From a virus, in the IMG/VR virus record IMGVR_UViG_3300045284_000393, positions 1 through 45,616 of that record: a stretch of 45,616 nt of DNA, one strand, 5' to 3'. The notes below the pieces were generated by a model. That model had not been told where the DNA came from and made no database searches. It saw nothing but the letters and a program-made list of their open reading frames with translations. This document shows positions 1-7,116 of the stretch, piece after piece (within the stretch, counting starts at the first letter, position 1; every line of letters starts with the position of its first letter). The translations under genes and the position numbers were made by a program.

Positions 1-511
1 AACCGCGACACGAGACCACGATGTTCTCGAGGCTGTTGTCGCCTCGCGGCCTCACGTGGTCATACTGCCCGCCGAGCGGACCGCGTCGGTCCTTCCAATT
101 CACCCGCCGCGCGCAATAGCGGCAACGGTCCTGATCTCGCTTCCGAATCGTCGTGACGAGTTCAGGGTCCGAATACAGTTCCTTGCGCCGCCGGTCCCAT
201 TCCCGGTTCGCTTTGACCTCCTCTGAACGCGGGTTGTATGCGTGGTAGTCGTGAATCTGAAACCCGCCGTCTGTTCGTTCCCACAGGTCGGCCGCGACCA
301 TTGCCTCAGCCACCTTCATAGGGTGATCTGCATGCTTCAGTCGGCGAACAACTGGCGCCGGCAGAAACCCATCGGTCAGGTGCTTATTGCTGTAGAGAAT
401 GCCGGCCACGTAAAACCCGAGCGCAATCGCCGGCCCGTTGCGCCCGATGCGGTCTCCCGCGTCGAAAATCTTCCGATGGTCGAGCAAGCTGTCGTCGAGC
501 TTCGCCCACAT
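1..511 (-). CDS. HNH endonuclease with N-terminal replication-protein-like domain (cut by window edge)
   Basis: 170 codons lie in the window, from ATG 511 preceded by AAGGGA at good spacing. Residues 1 to about 95 form a helical region of the kind found in phage proteins near replication genes (begins MWAKLDDSLLDH). Residues 130-170 are a clear HNH domain: CxxC at 130-133, the DH pair at 151-152, a conserved Asn at 159 and a Cys at 168. The second CxxC is incomplete at base 1. Joining base 1 to base 45616 on the minus strand supplies the missing Cys (giving CRGC) and a stop after 13 codons, for 183 residues. HNH proteins nick or cut DNA and often accompany packaging or replication genes; the exact role here is not known. 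Confidence 0.85.
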   Translation of the reverse strand, partial: MWAKLDDSLLDHRKIFDAGDRIGRNGPAIALGFYVAGILYSNKHLTDGFLPAPVVRRLKHADHPMKVAEAMVAADLWERTDGGFQIHDYHAYNPRSEEVKANREWDRRRKELYSDPELVTTIRKRDQDRCRYCARRVNWKDRRGPLGGQYDHVRPRGDNSLENIVVSCRG

Positions 512-561
512 CGACAGACGTCCCTTCTGCCCCGCCGCGTATGTGAATTTGAAAGTTGGTC

Positions 562-1251
562 CTATGCCGTTGTCGTCGCTGCCGCGTGCTCGGCCTGGTT
601 CTGTTCCGCGAGCTCGCGCATGAACTCAGGAAGCGTGTCCTCGGTGCCGACGGCCGCCCACGTGCCAGCCTGGTTCTGCTGCTCTTCGCTCCACGCGTCG
701 ATCGTCTCGATGGTGGCCGCGAGGTAGCCGGCCTCGACGAGTCGCTCGTAGAGCCCCTCCGCGCGCGTGTATTCGGGTTCGATGATGTAGTCGTCGCCGT
801 CCTGCGCGGCGGCTGCGGCCGCCTCCGCCTCCTGGGTGAAGAGCGGGAGCGCGCCGGGCACGGCGGAGAGTCGGCCGACGACGGTGAGGAACGTCTCGAC
901 CTCGGTGTCGTAGTGCTTCTTGGCTTCCTTCGCGGCGTCCTTCTTGGTCTCGTAACGGTCCTGGGCTTCCATCACGCGATTGCGGGCGCGCTCGATTTCC
1001 TGCAGGCGCTTGGTGAGGGTCTCGGTCGTTTCCGCCGGCGGCATCGGCGCGTCGCTGACGAGTTCGCGGTTCGCCGCTTTGAACGCGTCCTCGGCGGCCA
1101 TCGTGGCGCCGGCGCCGATCGGGAGCATGGGAGTTCGATCGTTCGGACAGAGGATGTTGCCGTTGCCGTCGCGCTCGTAGGTCACGTCGGGATGGTCGGT
1201 GTCCGCGAGTCGAAGGGAGCAGGTCGAGCACTGCACGGTCACACTGGTCAT
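562..1251 (-). CDS. hypothetical protein, N-terminal Cys pairs and central coiled coil
   Basis: About 229 residues. The N-terminus has CSTC and a later ILCPND, three Cys in a zinc-finger-like spacing. Next comes a long charged helical stretch (ETLTKRLQEIERARNRV, YETKKDAAKEAKKHY) that should form a coiled coil. The C-terminus is acidic and Ala-rich, ending in an alanine/threonine tail. ATG 1251 is preferred because GAGG lies five bases upstream; the in-frame GTG two codons earlier overlaps that site. It lies 50 bases before the HNH gene in the early operon. I do not recognise the family, and no function is claimed. Confidence 0.7.
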   Translation of the reverse strand: MTSVTVQCSTCSLRLADTDHPDVTYERDGNGNILCPNDRTPMLPIGAGATMAAEDAFKAANRELVSDAPMPPAETTETLTKRLQEIERARNRVMEAQDRYETKKDAAKEAKKHYDTEVETFLTVVGRLSAVPGALPLFTQEAEAAAAAAQDGDDYIIEPEYTRAEGLYERLVEAGYLAATIETIDAWSEEQQNQAGTWAAVGTEDTLPEFMRELAEQNQAEHAAATTTA

Positions 1252-1340
1252 GTGCACCTCGGTTTCTGGAATCGGACGCCGATCGTCTCCCCCGCTCGGC
1301 CAACACGGGCGTTACACCGCGATCTGCGCGGCTCGGAGCT

Positions 1341-1796
1341 TCAGAACCGACCGTTGAACGAGATCGACGCGTTCGCGTTCATGTGCGCGTCGATGATGTT
1401 GCGCAGGGTCACCGATCGGAAGCGGCCCGGCGGGCACGTGCGCAGGATGACCTTCGCGGCCGCGGTCAGCGCGTCGCGCACCTGGTCGCCGCGGTCCTGC
1501 TGGAAGTGGTCCCACGGCTGATAGCGCATCGCGTCCTCGATGTTGTCGAGGGAGAGCTCCTCGCTGCCGGGACGCGGGCCCTGCGTCTGATACCCGATGG
1601 AGGCACCCGCGCCGGCGATGGGCTGCGCCTTCACCTCGTTGGCGTAGTGGCGCCGTTTCTCCTCCTCCATGAGTGCGTTGGTCAGCCGCTCTCGGTCTCG
1701 CCCGCCGAGGCGCGCGATCTGCCGCGCGATGTGGTGCACGTTCTCGGTCTCTACGTCTGCTGCGTACGCTTCGGTCGTCGGTGTCATCGGTGTCAT
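1341..1796 (-). CDS. candidate Acb2/Tad1-like hairpin-domain protein (possible anti-CBASS/anti-Thoeris)
   Basis: 151 residues. The last 45 residues (about 107-151) read as two helices: an amphipathic helix (DALTAAAKVIL), a turn TCPPGR, then FRSVTLRNIIDAHMNANAS and ISFNGRF. The order P-x-(S/G)RxxSxxLxxLxxAxMxANAxI resembles the two-helix hairpin of the phage Acb2/Tad1 family, which binds cyclic nucleotide signals made by CBASS or Thoeris. The N-terminal 100 residues are polar and unfamiliar. Its place at the end of the recombination part of the early operon suits a small early accessory protein. A second in-frame ATG lies at 1787. The gene call is firm; the family call is from pattern memory only. 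Confidence 0.5.
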   Translation of the reverse strand: MTPMTPTTEAYAADVETENVHHIARQIARLGGRDRERLTNALMEEEKRRHYANEVKAQPIAGAGASIGYQTQGPRPGSEELSLDNIEDAMRYQPWDHFQQDRGDQVRDALTAAAKVILRTCPPGRFRSVTLRNIIDAHMNANASISFNGRF

Positions 1797-1950
1797 TCAC
1801 TGCCGCCTTTCCGTTGTCGCTGTCCGATTTGGAACAGTCGAAAGCTGCTCGTTCTACCTATCCTCACGACGTGGCGCCGTTGCTCTCCTCCACCGCCGCA
1901 CACATCGCCGAACTCAAAGCTCTGATCCGCGCGATCCTGCGCGGCTCGTT

Positions 1951-2646
1951 CTAGCGAACCGGGATCTGCTCGCTGTAGAACTCGATGCCGGGAATTTTCG
2001 CGGTCTCCTTCATCGTCCGACCGTAGGCGCCGATCTTCTTCTCGTCCGAGCACATGTACTCGCGCGGAATGAGTTGCTCGGCGCGCGCGCGGTCGTTGTT
2101 GACGTAGCGCCATTTCCACTCGGTGCGGAATTTCAGCCCTTCGACCTTGGTCCGGTCGGGCAACACGACGATCGGCGCCGGCGCCGCGAGTGCCGTCTCG
2201 ATGACCGCGGCCGCCATCGCGTGATCGCCGGACCGCTCGAGGTGTGCCGCCTCCTCGGCCGCGCGTGCCTCGTCCTGCCGGCGACGTTCGTTGGCCTGGC
2301 GCTGCTCCTCCTCGCGTTTCAGGCGGTCCTGCTCGGTCTTGTAGTCGGTGATGGCGCGCTTCAACTTGTCGTCGAGCGCGACGATGGGCCCGAGTACCGC
2401 ATTCTCGCGGTCACAGAGCCCGCGCCAGAGCGCGTGTGCCTGTTTCTTGAACGGCTCGAAGAACGCTTGCACGGCCTTCGTGCGCGCGCCGAGGTCCTGC
2501 CGATCGAACACGGCTTGCTCGAGGTCGGCGACGGTGGCGATCTTGACGTTGGCGAGTCGGCCGACGGCGAGCTTCGTCTCTTGCTCGAGCTCGGCGCCGA
2601 CGGCTGCGGGGTTCGTCGGGAGTGCTGCTGCTGTTGCGGGGGTCAT
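1951..2646 (-). CDS. coiled-coil protein of the RecT recombination module
   Basis: 231 residues. The centre (about 85-150) is a charged coiled coil (TEQDRLKREEEQRQANERRRQ). The C-terminus has a compact motif set: GLKFRTEWKWRYVNNDRAR, then IPREYMCSDEKKIGAYGR and KIPGIEFYSE. This arrangement is familiar from phage proteins encoded beside RecT and exonuclease genes, where it is usually left as hypothetical. Start ATG 2646 overlaps the stop of the exonuclease-like gene (ATGA), which implies translational coupling. It probably acts in DNA binding or annealing with RecT; that is inferred from its position. Confidence 0.75.
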   Translation of the reverse strand: MTPATAAALPTNPAAVGAELEQETKLAVGRLANVKIATVADLEQAVFDRQDLGARTKAVQAFFEPFKKQAHALWRGLCDRENAVLGPIVALDDKLKRAITDYKTEQDRLKREEEQRQANERRRQDEARAAEEAAHLERSGDHAMAAAVIETALAAPAPIVVLPDRTKVEGLKFRTEWKWRYVNNDRARAEQLIPREYMCSDEKKIGAYGRTMKETAKIPGIEFYSEQIPVR

Positions 2647-3314
2647 GCTGCCTCCGATGCCCAGGCACGCGCTTCGCCGCGATACATCTCGACGACGCGA
2701 CGCGCATCGACCAGGGCAAGAAATTCGCTGTGGTTGCGGGGGTCCTTGTAGCGCTCAGGGGTCGGGAGCTTGCCGTCTTTCTTCAGCCGGACGCCGTAGC
2801 GCTCGACGATCCGGTGTCGTTGGTAGAAGTCCTTGAGCACGTCCTCGCCGGGCTCGTTCGCCCACTCGCGCGCCGCAGCGTCGTAGCCGGCGGTCTGCAG
2901 GAACTTCGCGGCGTCTTCCGGATCGCCGGTGGCGAAGTCGAGGATCGCGCCCTTGCCGTCGAACTCCCCGACCCAGTCAATCGTGCCGGCGTAGCGATGG
3001 CGCCTCGAGGCGACGCGATGCTCGCAGAGCACCGTCTTCAGGCGGCCGCTCGAGAGCAGGGCCCGCCACGACTCGACGTAGCCGGCGTACTTCGGGAAAT
3101 CTGAATTGAATTGCGCGAGGTCGAGGTCGTTCTCGTTCAGGTAGTGGATCGCCTGGTGGACCTTGCGCCCGCGCTCGAGCGCCGCGAGGAGAATGCGCTC
3201 AGGGATGTGACTGAAGTCGATCAGGCCGGACACCTTAAGGATCTGGGTGACCGACTGCAGCACGAGGCCGTCGAGCGTGTAGACGTGGTCGACTGGATCG
3301 AATTCGAGACTCAC
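2643..3314 (-). CDS. PD-(D/E)XK (RecB/Cas4-like) exonuclease-like protein, catalytic Lys absent
   Basis: 223 residues from GTG 3314, chosen because GGGAGG sits seven bases upstream; an open frame extends further 5' but is arginine/serine-rich shadow sequence. The fold is that of phage RecB-like exonucleases: ERGRKVHQAIHYL near 47-59, Glu98, GTIDWVGEFDG at 110-120 with Asp113, ILDFATG at 124-130, then FLQTAGY at 138-144 (the LQ-x-A-x-Y motif). In active members the third motif is D-x-K; here it is Asp126-Phe-Ala128, so the lysine is replaced. The partner would be RecT, two kilobases upstream. It may be an inactive paralogue or may use another residue. Confidence 0.8.
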   Translation of the reverse strand: MSLEFDPVDHVYTLDGLVLQSVTQILKVSGLIDFSHIPERILLAALERGRKVHQAIHYLNENDLDLAQFNSDFPKYAGYVESWRALLSSGRLKTVLCEHRVASRRHRYAGTIDWVGEFDGKGAILDFATGDPEDAAKFLQTAGYDAAAREWANEPGEDVLKDFYQRHRIVERYGVRLKKDGKLPTPERYKDPRNHSEFLALVDARRVVEMYRGEARAWASEAA

Positions 3315-3424
3315 CGGTGTTCCTCCCCGCGCGAGACACGGAACGCGACCGTGACGAGCCACCAGACCAGCCGGATCAGCTGAATCAGCGCCAGCCCGGT
3401 CAGGAGTCCGTCGCGCCACGTCAT
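3311..3424 (-). CDS. 37-residue single-pass membrane protein
   Basis: ATG 3424 overlaps the TGA of the preceding gene (ATGA) and the stop overlaps the exonuclease-like GTG start, so both ends are tied to coupled translation. The peptide begins MTWRDGLLTGLA and has a hydrophobic helix to about residue 29 (LIQLIRLVWWLVTVAF), ending in charged RVSRGEEHR. This is one membrane segment. No family is recognised. Confidence 0.6.
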   Translation of the reverse strand: MTWRDGLLTGLALIQLIRLVWWLVTVAFRVSRGEEHR

Positions 3425-3642
3425 CAGATGTCCATCTGCGTGAAGTGCTCGAGGTGCTCGGCGCACGTCGGGCAGGTGATGAGGTCGCGGTGTGTCGCGA
3501 GCTCGCGCTCGGTCGCCCACGTGCCGCACCAGGTCGGCTTGCGCGGCGACCGCCGGCGGTAGGCCCCTGAGTCGATGTCCGCGAAGTGCAGCACGCGCGT
3601 CGTCGGGGTCGGCGTGGCTTCTTGTTCGACGATTTCAAGCAT
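3424..3642 (-). CDS. small Cys/His protein, probable zinc binder
   Basis: 72 residues. The sequence has a conserved look: HFADIDSGAYRRRSPRKPTWCG, then ELATHRDLITCPTCAEHLEHF. The Cys near residue 39, the CPTC pair and several His residues could bind one zinc ion. Similar short proteins occur in phage early regions without known function. It overlaps its neighbours by eight bases upstream and by a TGA/ATG overlap downstream, so it sits inside one polycistronic unit between RecT and the exonuclease-like gene. Confidence 0.65.
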   Translation of the reverse strand: MLEIVEQEATPTPTTRVLHFADIDSGAYRRRSPRKPTWCGTWATERELATHRDLITCPTCAEHLEHFTQMDI

Positions 3643-3838
3643 CGGGGTTCCATCCTTGGTGACACCACGAACAGATGAAATGACCAGGGGTGACTCTCGA
3701 GAGGAAGGCGCCGCGTTGACCGCAGGTCGGGCAGACCGCCGACGTCAACTTCGAGCGCAGCTCGCGGTCGGCCGGCAGCTTCATCATTGAGCGCTTGCCG
3801 GCCGGCTTGATCCCGAGTTTTTGATTGATGCGACTCAC
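3635..3838 (-). CDS. 67-residue zinc-ribbon protein
   Basis: Start GTG 3838 overlaps the TGA of the gene upstream (GTGA) and has GGAGGAGG about eight bases before it. The C-terminal half is a textbook Cys4 zinc ribbon: CPTCGQRGAF, then FICSWCHQGW. The N-terminal half is basic (QKLGIKPAGKRSMMKLP). It is likely a small DNA- or RNA-binding accessory protein of the recombination module; the partner is unknown. The longer open frame that continues upstream is a shadow of the 156-residue gene. Confidence 0.65.
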   Translation of the reverse strand: MSRINQKLGIKPAGKRSMMKLPADRELRSKLTSAVCPTCGQRGAFLSRVTPGHFICSWCHQGWNPDA

Positions 3839-4305
3839 CGAAGGGCCTCCTCCGGTGCCGGCGGCAGCGCGCGCGAGAGGTCGAACTCCCCCGCCTTCAG
3901 GCGCGGCACGAGGAGCTCGCCGAGCGTCTGATTGCGGCCGGGCACGACGATGAAGGCGAGGAACTCCTCCTCGAAGATGGCGAGGTCGGCTTCGACGGCT
4001 TCGATCTTCGCGCGGATGACGAGATAGAGCGCTCGCCACCGCTGCCGGTCGGCCTGCTCGATCGCGGCCTGGATCTGCCGGTCGTTCCGCCACGAGCCCG
4101 ATGGCGCGATCTTGAAATCGTCCGGCCGCGGCCGCTTCAGGACGAACCGGATCTGTTTCCCCTGCCAGAGGAATTCGATGACGTCCCGGTTGTTGTCCCA
4201 CCCGGTGTGATAGCCCTCGACCTTGCGCGTCTGGAGCAGAAGCTCGATCTGCTGCTTCGAGCGCGAGACGGGGACCTCGGTTTCGGCCGCGTAGCGGGTC
4301 GCCAT
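3835..4305 (-). CDS. hypothetical protein next to RecT
   Basis: 156 residues. Motifs seen: VPVSRSKQQIELLLQ near the N-terminus, then WDNNRDVIEFLWQGKQIRFVL and RWRALYLVIRAKIEAVE, followed by IFEEEFLAFIVVPGR. This order is common in phage proteins encoded directly beside RecT or single-strand binding genes; the usual annotation is hypothetical. Its ATG overlaps the RecT stop (TGATG), so it should be made together with RecT. Confidence 0.75.
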   Translation of the reverse strand: MATRYAAETEVPVSRSKQQIELLLQTRKVEGYHTGWDNNRDVIEFLWQGKQIRFVLKRPRPDDFKIAPSGSWRNDRQIQAAIEQADRQRWRALYLVIRAKIEAVEADLAIFEEEFLAFIVVPGRNQTLGELLVPRLKAGEFDLSRALPPAPEEALR

Positions 4306-5276
4306 CAGTCCGCGATCGCGAAGGACTTGAGTTGCAGGTTGCCGTCGGCCGCCTTCAGCGCGACGAGGCGCACCTTGTGCGACGTGCCCTTGAACCCCTC
4401 GAGCGCGGCCGCCTCGTTCATCTCCGTCGTGTCGACTTTCGTGCCATCGCCGAGCGTGACCGTGAACCCGCCCATGAACTGCTGCACGTCCGAGACGGCC
4501 AAGGGTCCGAGCGACACCTCGGTCGCCGGCGGGACGGCGGCGATCTGGTCGGCCGACGTCTCGGCCGGCTTCGGGGTCTCCGAAATGCGCTTGACCTCGC
4601 GCGGCTGGAATGCCTCGACGTCGATGTCCGGCGGCGTGTCGAGCGCCTCCTCGGTCGTCGAGATGCCGCGCAGGACGTCAGGGAACCCATCGCGGCCGGC
4701 CCACGAGCGCGCCCGCATCGCCAGCATGCGATCGGGATACGACTGCCAGGGGCCCTCCTTCCCGAGCAGGCCAGCCTTCTTCGCCTGTGCGATGGTGAAG
4801 CGCCGTGTGATCGGCGACGCCTTGCCGCGCCGGATGAACGTGCAGACCCCGGCGGTCGTGTCTTTCTTGATGTCCTCGGCTGTCAGGCCGTCGCGACGCT
4901 GGCCGTCGACCTCGTAGTACTCGTCGTGGTCGGCGTACGCGGCCGACGCCATAATGAGCGCGAGGAATCCGTCGCCCCAGACCGACGGCCGACCGTTGAT
5001 GACGGCGATCGACTGCAACGCCTGCATCGGCGGCAGGCCGATCTCGGCGCCCATCTGGATCGCGACGATGATGTCCTCGGCCTTGCCCCGGAAGTTCTTC
5101 GGGACGAGCTCCGACTTCGCCATCATCGTGGCGAGGCGCCAGCCCTCCTCGACGGACGACGGCGCGACGCCCATGCGCGCCGGCACCGGCGTCGCGACGA
5201 CGCGCGCGAGCGGCGCGGCTGGCTGTGGCGGTGGCGCTGTCTGGGTCTGTTCCTGGTCCTTGGTCTCGGTCGGCAT
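4305..5276 (-). CDS. recT: RecT-family single-strand annealing recombinase
   Basis: 323 residues from ATG 5276 with GAGGAG upstream. After a Gln/Pro-rich leader (1-35) comes the RecT core: KSELVPKNFRGKAEDIIVAI, QMGAEIGLPPMQALQSI, VINGRPSVWGD (about 92-102), then a strand-rich region ending near WQSYPDRMLAMRARSW. These are hallmarks of phage RecT-type annealing proteins. It coats single-stranded DNA and pairs it with a complementary strand during recombination-dependent replication. Expected partners are the exonuclease-like protein at 2643 and RusA at 44256. The C-terminal 110 residues are less conserved and include a beta-rich domain. Confidence 0.92.
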   Translation of the reverse strand: MPTETKDQEQTQTAPPPQPAAPLARVVATPVPARMGVAPSSVEEGWRLATMMAKSELVPKNFRGKAEDIIVAIQMGAEIGLPPMQALQSIAVINGRPSVWGDGFLALIMASAAYADHDEYYEVDGQRRDGLTAEDIKKDTTAGVCTFIRRGKASPITRRFTIAQAKKAGLLGKEGPWQSYPDRMLAMRARSWAGRDGFPDVLRGISTTEEALDTPPDIDVEAFQPREVKRISETPKPAETSADQIAAVPPATEVSLGPLAVSDVQQFMGGFTVTLGDGTKVDTTEMNEAAALEGFKGTSHKVRLVALKAADGNLQLKSFAIAD

Positions 5277-5284
5277 GATGCTCC

Positions 5285-5620
5285 TCAGTTCTTCGTGGGG
5301 TCGTCGGCGGCTTCGTTCATGGCGTTGACGATGTTGCCGCGCAGCACGCGGCGCGCATTCCGCAGGGCCTGGTTGAACACGTCCTCGATGTCGTCCGGTC
5401 GCAGTTGGCGTGTCAGGCCCCAGAGCGTGCAGACGTTCGCGGCTTCGCCGAGCAGCGCGGACATCAGGAGGCCCGGCGACACCGGCTTGTTCTCGCGAAT
5501 CGCGTAGGCGGTCGTGTGCTCCTTGATGGCGGCACGGATGGCGGTGACGACGCCGGCAAACTCCGCGTACTCGCTCTCGAGCGAAGCAACGTCGAGGCGG
5601 GCCGGCTGGTCGTCGCTCAT
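5285..5620 (-). CDS. hypothetical helical protein
   Basis: 111 residues, mostly alpha-helical by eye (ESEYAEFAGVVTAIRAAIKEH, then LLMSALLGEAANVCTLWGL and DVFNQALRNARRVLRG). No motif is recognised. Its ATG overlaps the TGA of the KTSC gene and it ends nine bases before RecT, so it is part of the recombination operon. Confidence 0.65.
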   Translation of the reverse strand: MSDDQPARLDVASLESEYAEFAGVVTAIRAAIKEHTTAYAIRENKPVSPGLLMSALLGEAANVCTLWGLTRQLRPDDIEDVFNQALRNARRVLRGNIVNAMNEAADDPTKN

Positions 5621-5844
5621 CGCTTAGTGAACTCGTGCGCGTTTTTGACGTGCTTCAGGAAGTGGCCGCCGAGGGACTTCGCCGCCATCATGTCGGCGTG
5701 CACCGCGGGCTCGACGCCGTGATAGGTGTAGATCCCGCCGTTGCCAAATTCGACGTGGAGCTCTTTCTTGTCCGCGTCGTAGCCGATGCTCTTCAGGAGC
5801 TTCGACTCGACGCCGGTGCGCGGGTAGAGCGTTTCGGTCTTCAC
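5617..5844 (-). CDS. KTSC-domain protein
   Basis: 75 residues. The pattern ESKLLKSIGYDADKKELHVEF, then GGIYTYHGVEPAVHADMMAA and KSLGGHFLKHVKN matches the KTSC domain, a small beta-alpha fold often found alone in phages or at the end of lysyl-tRNA synthetase-like proteins. It is thought to bind nucleic acid, but the role is not established. The GTG start overlaps the stop of the 51-residue gene (GTGA). Confidence 0.8.
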   Translation of the reverse strand: MKTETLYPRTGVESKLLKSIGYDADKKELHVEFGNGGIYTYHGVEPAVHADMMAAKSLGGHFLKHVKNAHEFTKR

Positions 5845-5996
5845 TGCCCTGCCTCCGGTAACCGCCCCACCACTTTCACCCGCGGGATGCGCGTCGTCCG
5901 GCCCTGCGTCGCGCGCAGCTTGTCGATGACTTTCTGAATGGTGGCCTTCTCGTTCTCGAGTTCCTCAATGACACGGTCGACGGCGGTCTTCTTCAT
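5841..5996 (-). CDS. 51-residue helical peptide
   Basis: ATG 5996 has AAGGAG eight bases upstream and overlaps the TGA of the gene before it. The product begins MKKTAVDRVIEELENEKA and continues as one amphipathic helix to about residue 32, with a basic tail (TTRIPRVKVVGRLP). It could form a coiled-coil dimer. Function unknown. Confidence 0.6.
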   Translation of the reverse strand: MKKTAVDRVIEELENEKATIQKVIDKLRATQGRTTRIPRVKVVGRLPEAGQ

Positions 5997-6331
5997 CGCT
6001 GCATCTCCTTCAGCCTCTGCGCACGTTCTGCTCGAACCGAATCAACGCGGAGGGTCTCATCGCGAGGAGCGCCGCCGGCGCGCGGAACGCCGAAGGGTCC
6101 TCTTCGGTTGTCCAGCCTGGCGATGCGTGTCCGCAGGTCTGGCACTGCAGAAACATCCGCGGGGGCTCGAACTGCAGCGTCGAGTTGTGTCCGCCGCGCA
6201 TCCGACACCAGATCCGCCGCAACACGTCTCGCATGTCGTCGGTCCTCCAATTTGTCGAGCGCGTAAATCGCGCCGACGCAGATCACGACCAGCACGAAGA
6301 GCCCGAGCGCGACTTCAGGCGGAGCGAACAT
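5993..6331 (-). CDS. membrane-anchored small protein
   Basis: 112 residues from ATG 6331, with GGGAGG four bases upstream. Residues 8-25 are hydrophobic (ALGLFVLVVICVGAIYAL), then the chain turns charged (DKLEDRRHARRVAADL), suggesting one membrane segment with a cytoplasmic tail. Its TGA overlaps the next ATG. A second reading frame, 6010-6234, lies wholly inside it and has its own ribosome site and a zinc-ribbon motif, so the C-terminal part of this protein may be a by-product of that frame, or both may be made. Confidence 0.55.
   Translation of the reverse strand: MFAPPEVALGLFVLVVICVGAIYALDKLEDRRHARRVAADLVSDARRTQLDAAVRAPADVSAVPDLRTRIARLDNRRGPFGVPRAGGAPRDETLRVDSVRAERAQRLKEMQR
6010..6234 (-). 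CDS. nested zinc-binding protein (overlapping reading frame)
   Basis: 74 residues from ATG 6234, with GGAGG nine bases upstream. The core RRIWCRMRGGHNSTLQFE, then RMFLQCQTCGHASPGW is a conserved pattern in small bacterial and phage proteins (Cys, His, CxxC, then PGW), and probably binds one zinc. It lies entirely inside the 5993-6331 frame. Which frame is translated cannot be settled by reading, but the conserved motif and ribosome site favour this one being real. Confidence 0.55.
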   Translation of the reverse strand: MRDVLRRIWCRMRGGHNSTLQFEPPRMFLQCQTCGHASPGWTTEEDPSAFRAPAALLAMRPSALIRFEQNVRRG

Positions 6332-6536
6332 CGGACCTCCCGCACAGTGCTTCCGCGCGCCGCAGCGCGAGGAGCTCGAGCCGGTCGACCTGGGTGTAGA
6401 CCTCGCGCAGGCGGTCCGCGAGCACGAGCGCCGAGTCGACGGTGTCGAGGTATTCGAGCTCGAGCTCGAGCGTCGTCAGTGACAGCACGACCGAGCGCAA
6501 GGCGTGTGTGGCGACCGGGTGTAGGTTCTTCTTCAT
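6315..6536 (-). CDS. hypothetical helical protein
   Basis: 73 residues, ATG 6536 with GGAGG seven bases upstream and overlapping the stop of the gene before it. The sequence is a run of amphipathic helices (LRSVVLSLTTLELELEYLD, then SALVLADRLREVYTQVDRLELL). No known family. It overlaps the start of the membrane protein by 17 bases. Confidence 0.6.
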   Translation of the reverse strand: MKKNLHPVATHALRSVVLSLTTLELELEYLDTVDSALVLADRLREVYTQVDRLELLALRRAEALCGRSDVRSA

Positions 6537-6898
6537 CGCCGAGCCTCCATCAGCACTCGACTGACTTCCGCCAGGAGTCCCGCCGCGCGGTCGAGTGGAT
6601 GCACGCGCGCGTCACCGAACTGCTCGAGCAGCAGCGCCCCGAACTCTGCGGCGAACTCGTCGCCGAGCACCTCGAGGCGCGCGAGCGTGATCGACCCGTC
6701 GTTCAATTGCCGCGAGAGATGCCCCTCGTTGATCTGCATGTCGATCGCGGCCGCCTTCTGACTCGTCACGCGTCGAAGGGCCTCGGCGGCAACGGTGCGC
6801 AGTGAAGTTGCGCCCGGTTGCGTGTGAAGGTCGGCCTTCGCGGTCGAGGTACGAATCCCCGCAAGGGTGTCTCGTGGGATTGCGCAGCCGAACGGCAT
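6533..6898 (-). CDS. helix-turn-helix protein, CII-like position
   Basis: 121 residues. The centre reads as an HTH: SLRTVAAEALRRVTSQKAAAI, then QINEGHLSRQLNDGSITLARL, with the second helix resembling phage regulators that bind DNA as tetramers or dimers. Its start overlaps the stop of the excisionase-like gene (TAATG) and has GGAG upstream. Third in the early operon after Cro-like and excisionase-like genes, it holds the place CII-type activators occupy in lambdoid phages; that role is inferred. Confidence 0.6.
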   Translation of the reverse strand: MPFGCAIPRDTLAGIRTSTAKADLHTQPGATSLRTVAAEALRRVTSQKAAAIDMQINEGHLSRQLNDGSITLARLEVLGDEFAAEFGALLLEQFGDARVHPLDRAAGLLAEVSRVLMEARR

Positions 6899-7116
6899 TA
6901 CCGTGCTCCTCGGTGAGCCGCACCGATGGCTTTGTCGAGGTCAGACCGCCGGTAGAGCGGTCGATCGCCGCGATACGCGCACGCGATGCCCTGGCGGCGG
7001 GCGAATTTCCGAAACGCGTTCACCGGGTCGACGCCGCGGAAGTCGAGGTACTCGGCGGCACTCTCCGCGGTGAGCCACGGGCCGTACTCGCGCGCGCTCG
7101 CGCTCGTCGGGCTCAT
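6898..7116 (-). CDS. excisionase-like / winged-helix DNA-binding protein
   Basis: 72 residues. The pattern LTAESAAEYLDFRG, then AFRKFARRQGIACAYRGDRPLYRRSDLDKAIG is that of MerR/AlpA-type excisionase domains, where a helix-turn-helix is followed by a small wing ending with a conserved Tyr-Arg-Arg-x-Asp-Leu. It probably directs excision with the integrase at 8469 or regulates early genes. Its ATG overlaps the XRE stop (ATGA). Confidence 0.7.
   Translation of the reverse strand: MSPTSASAREYGPWLTAESAAEYLDFRGVDPVNAFRKFARRQGIACAYRGDRPLYRRSDLDKAIGAAHRGAR

Noticed and set aside
1797-1950. Possible small plus-strand gene in the gap between two early genes
   Set aside because: A short protein-like stretch exists, but only TTG starts and no ribosome site are available; nothing firm was found in this gap.
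3315-3668. N-terminal extension of the exonuclease-like gene
   Set aside because: The extra 118 codons are Arg/Ser/Pro-rich and overlap two small genes; GTG 3314 has a strong ribosome site.
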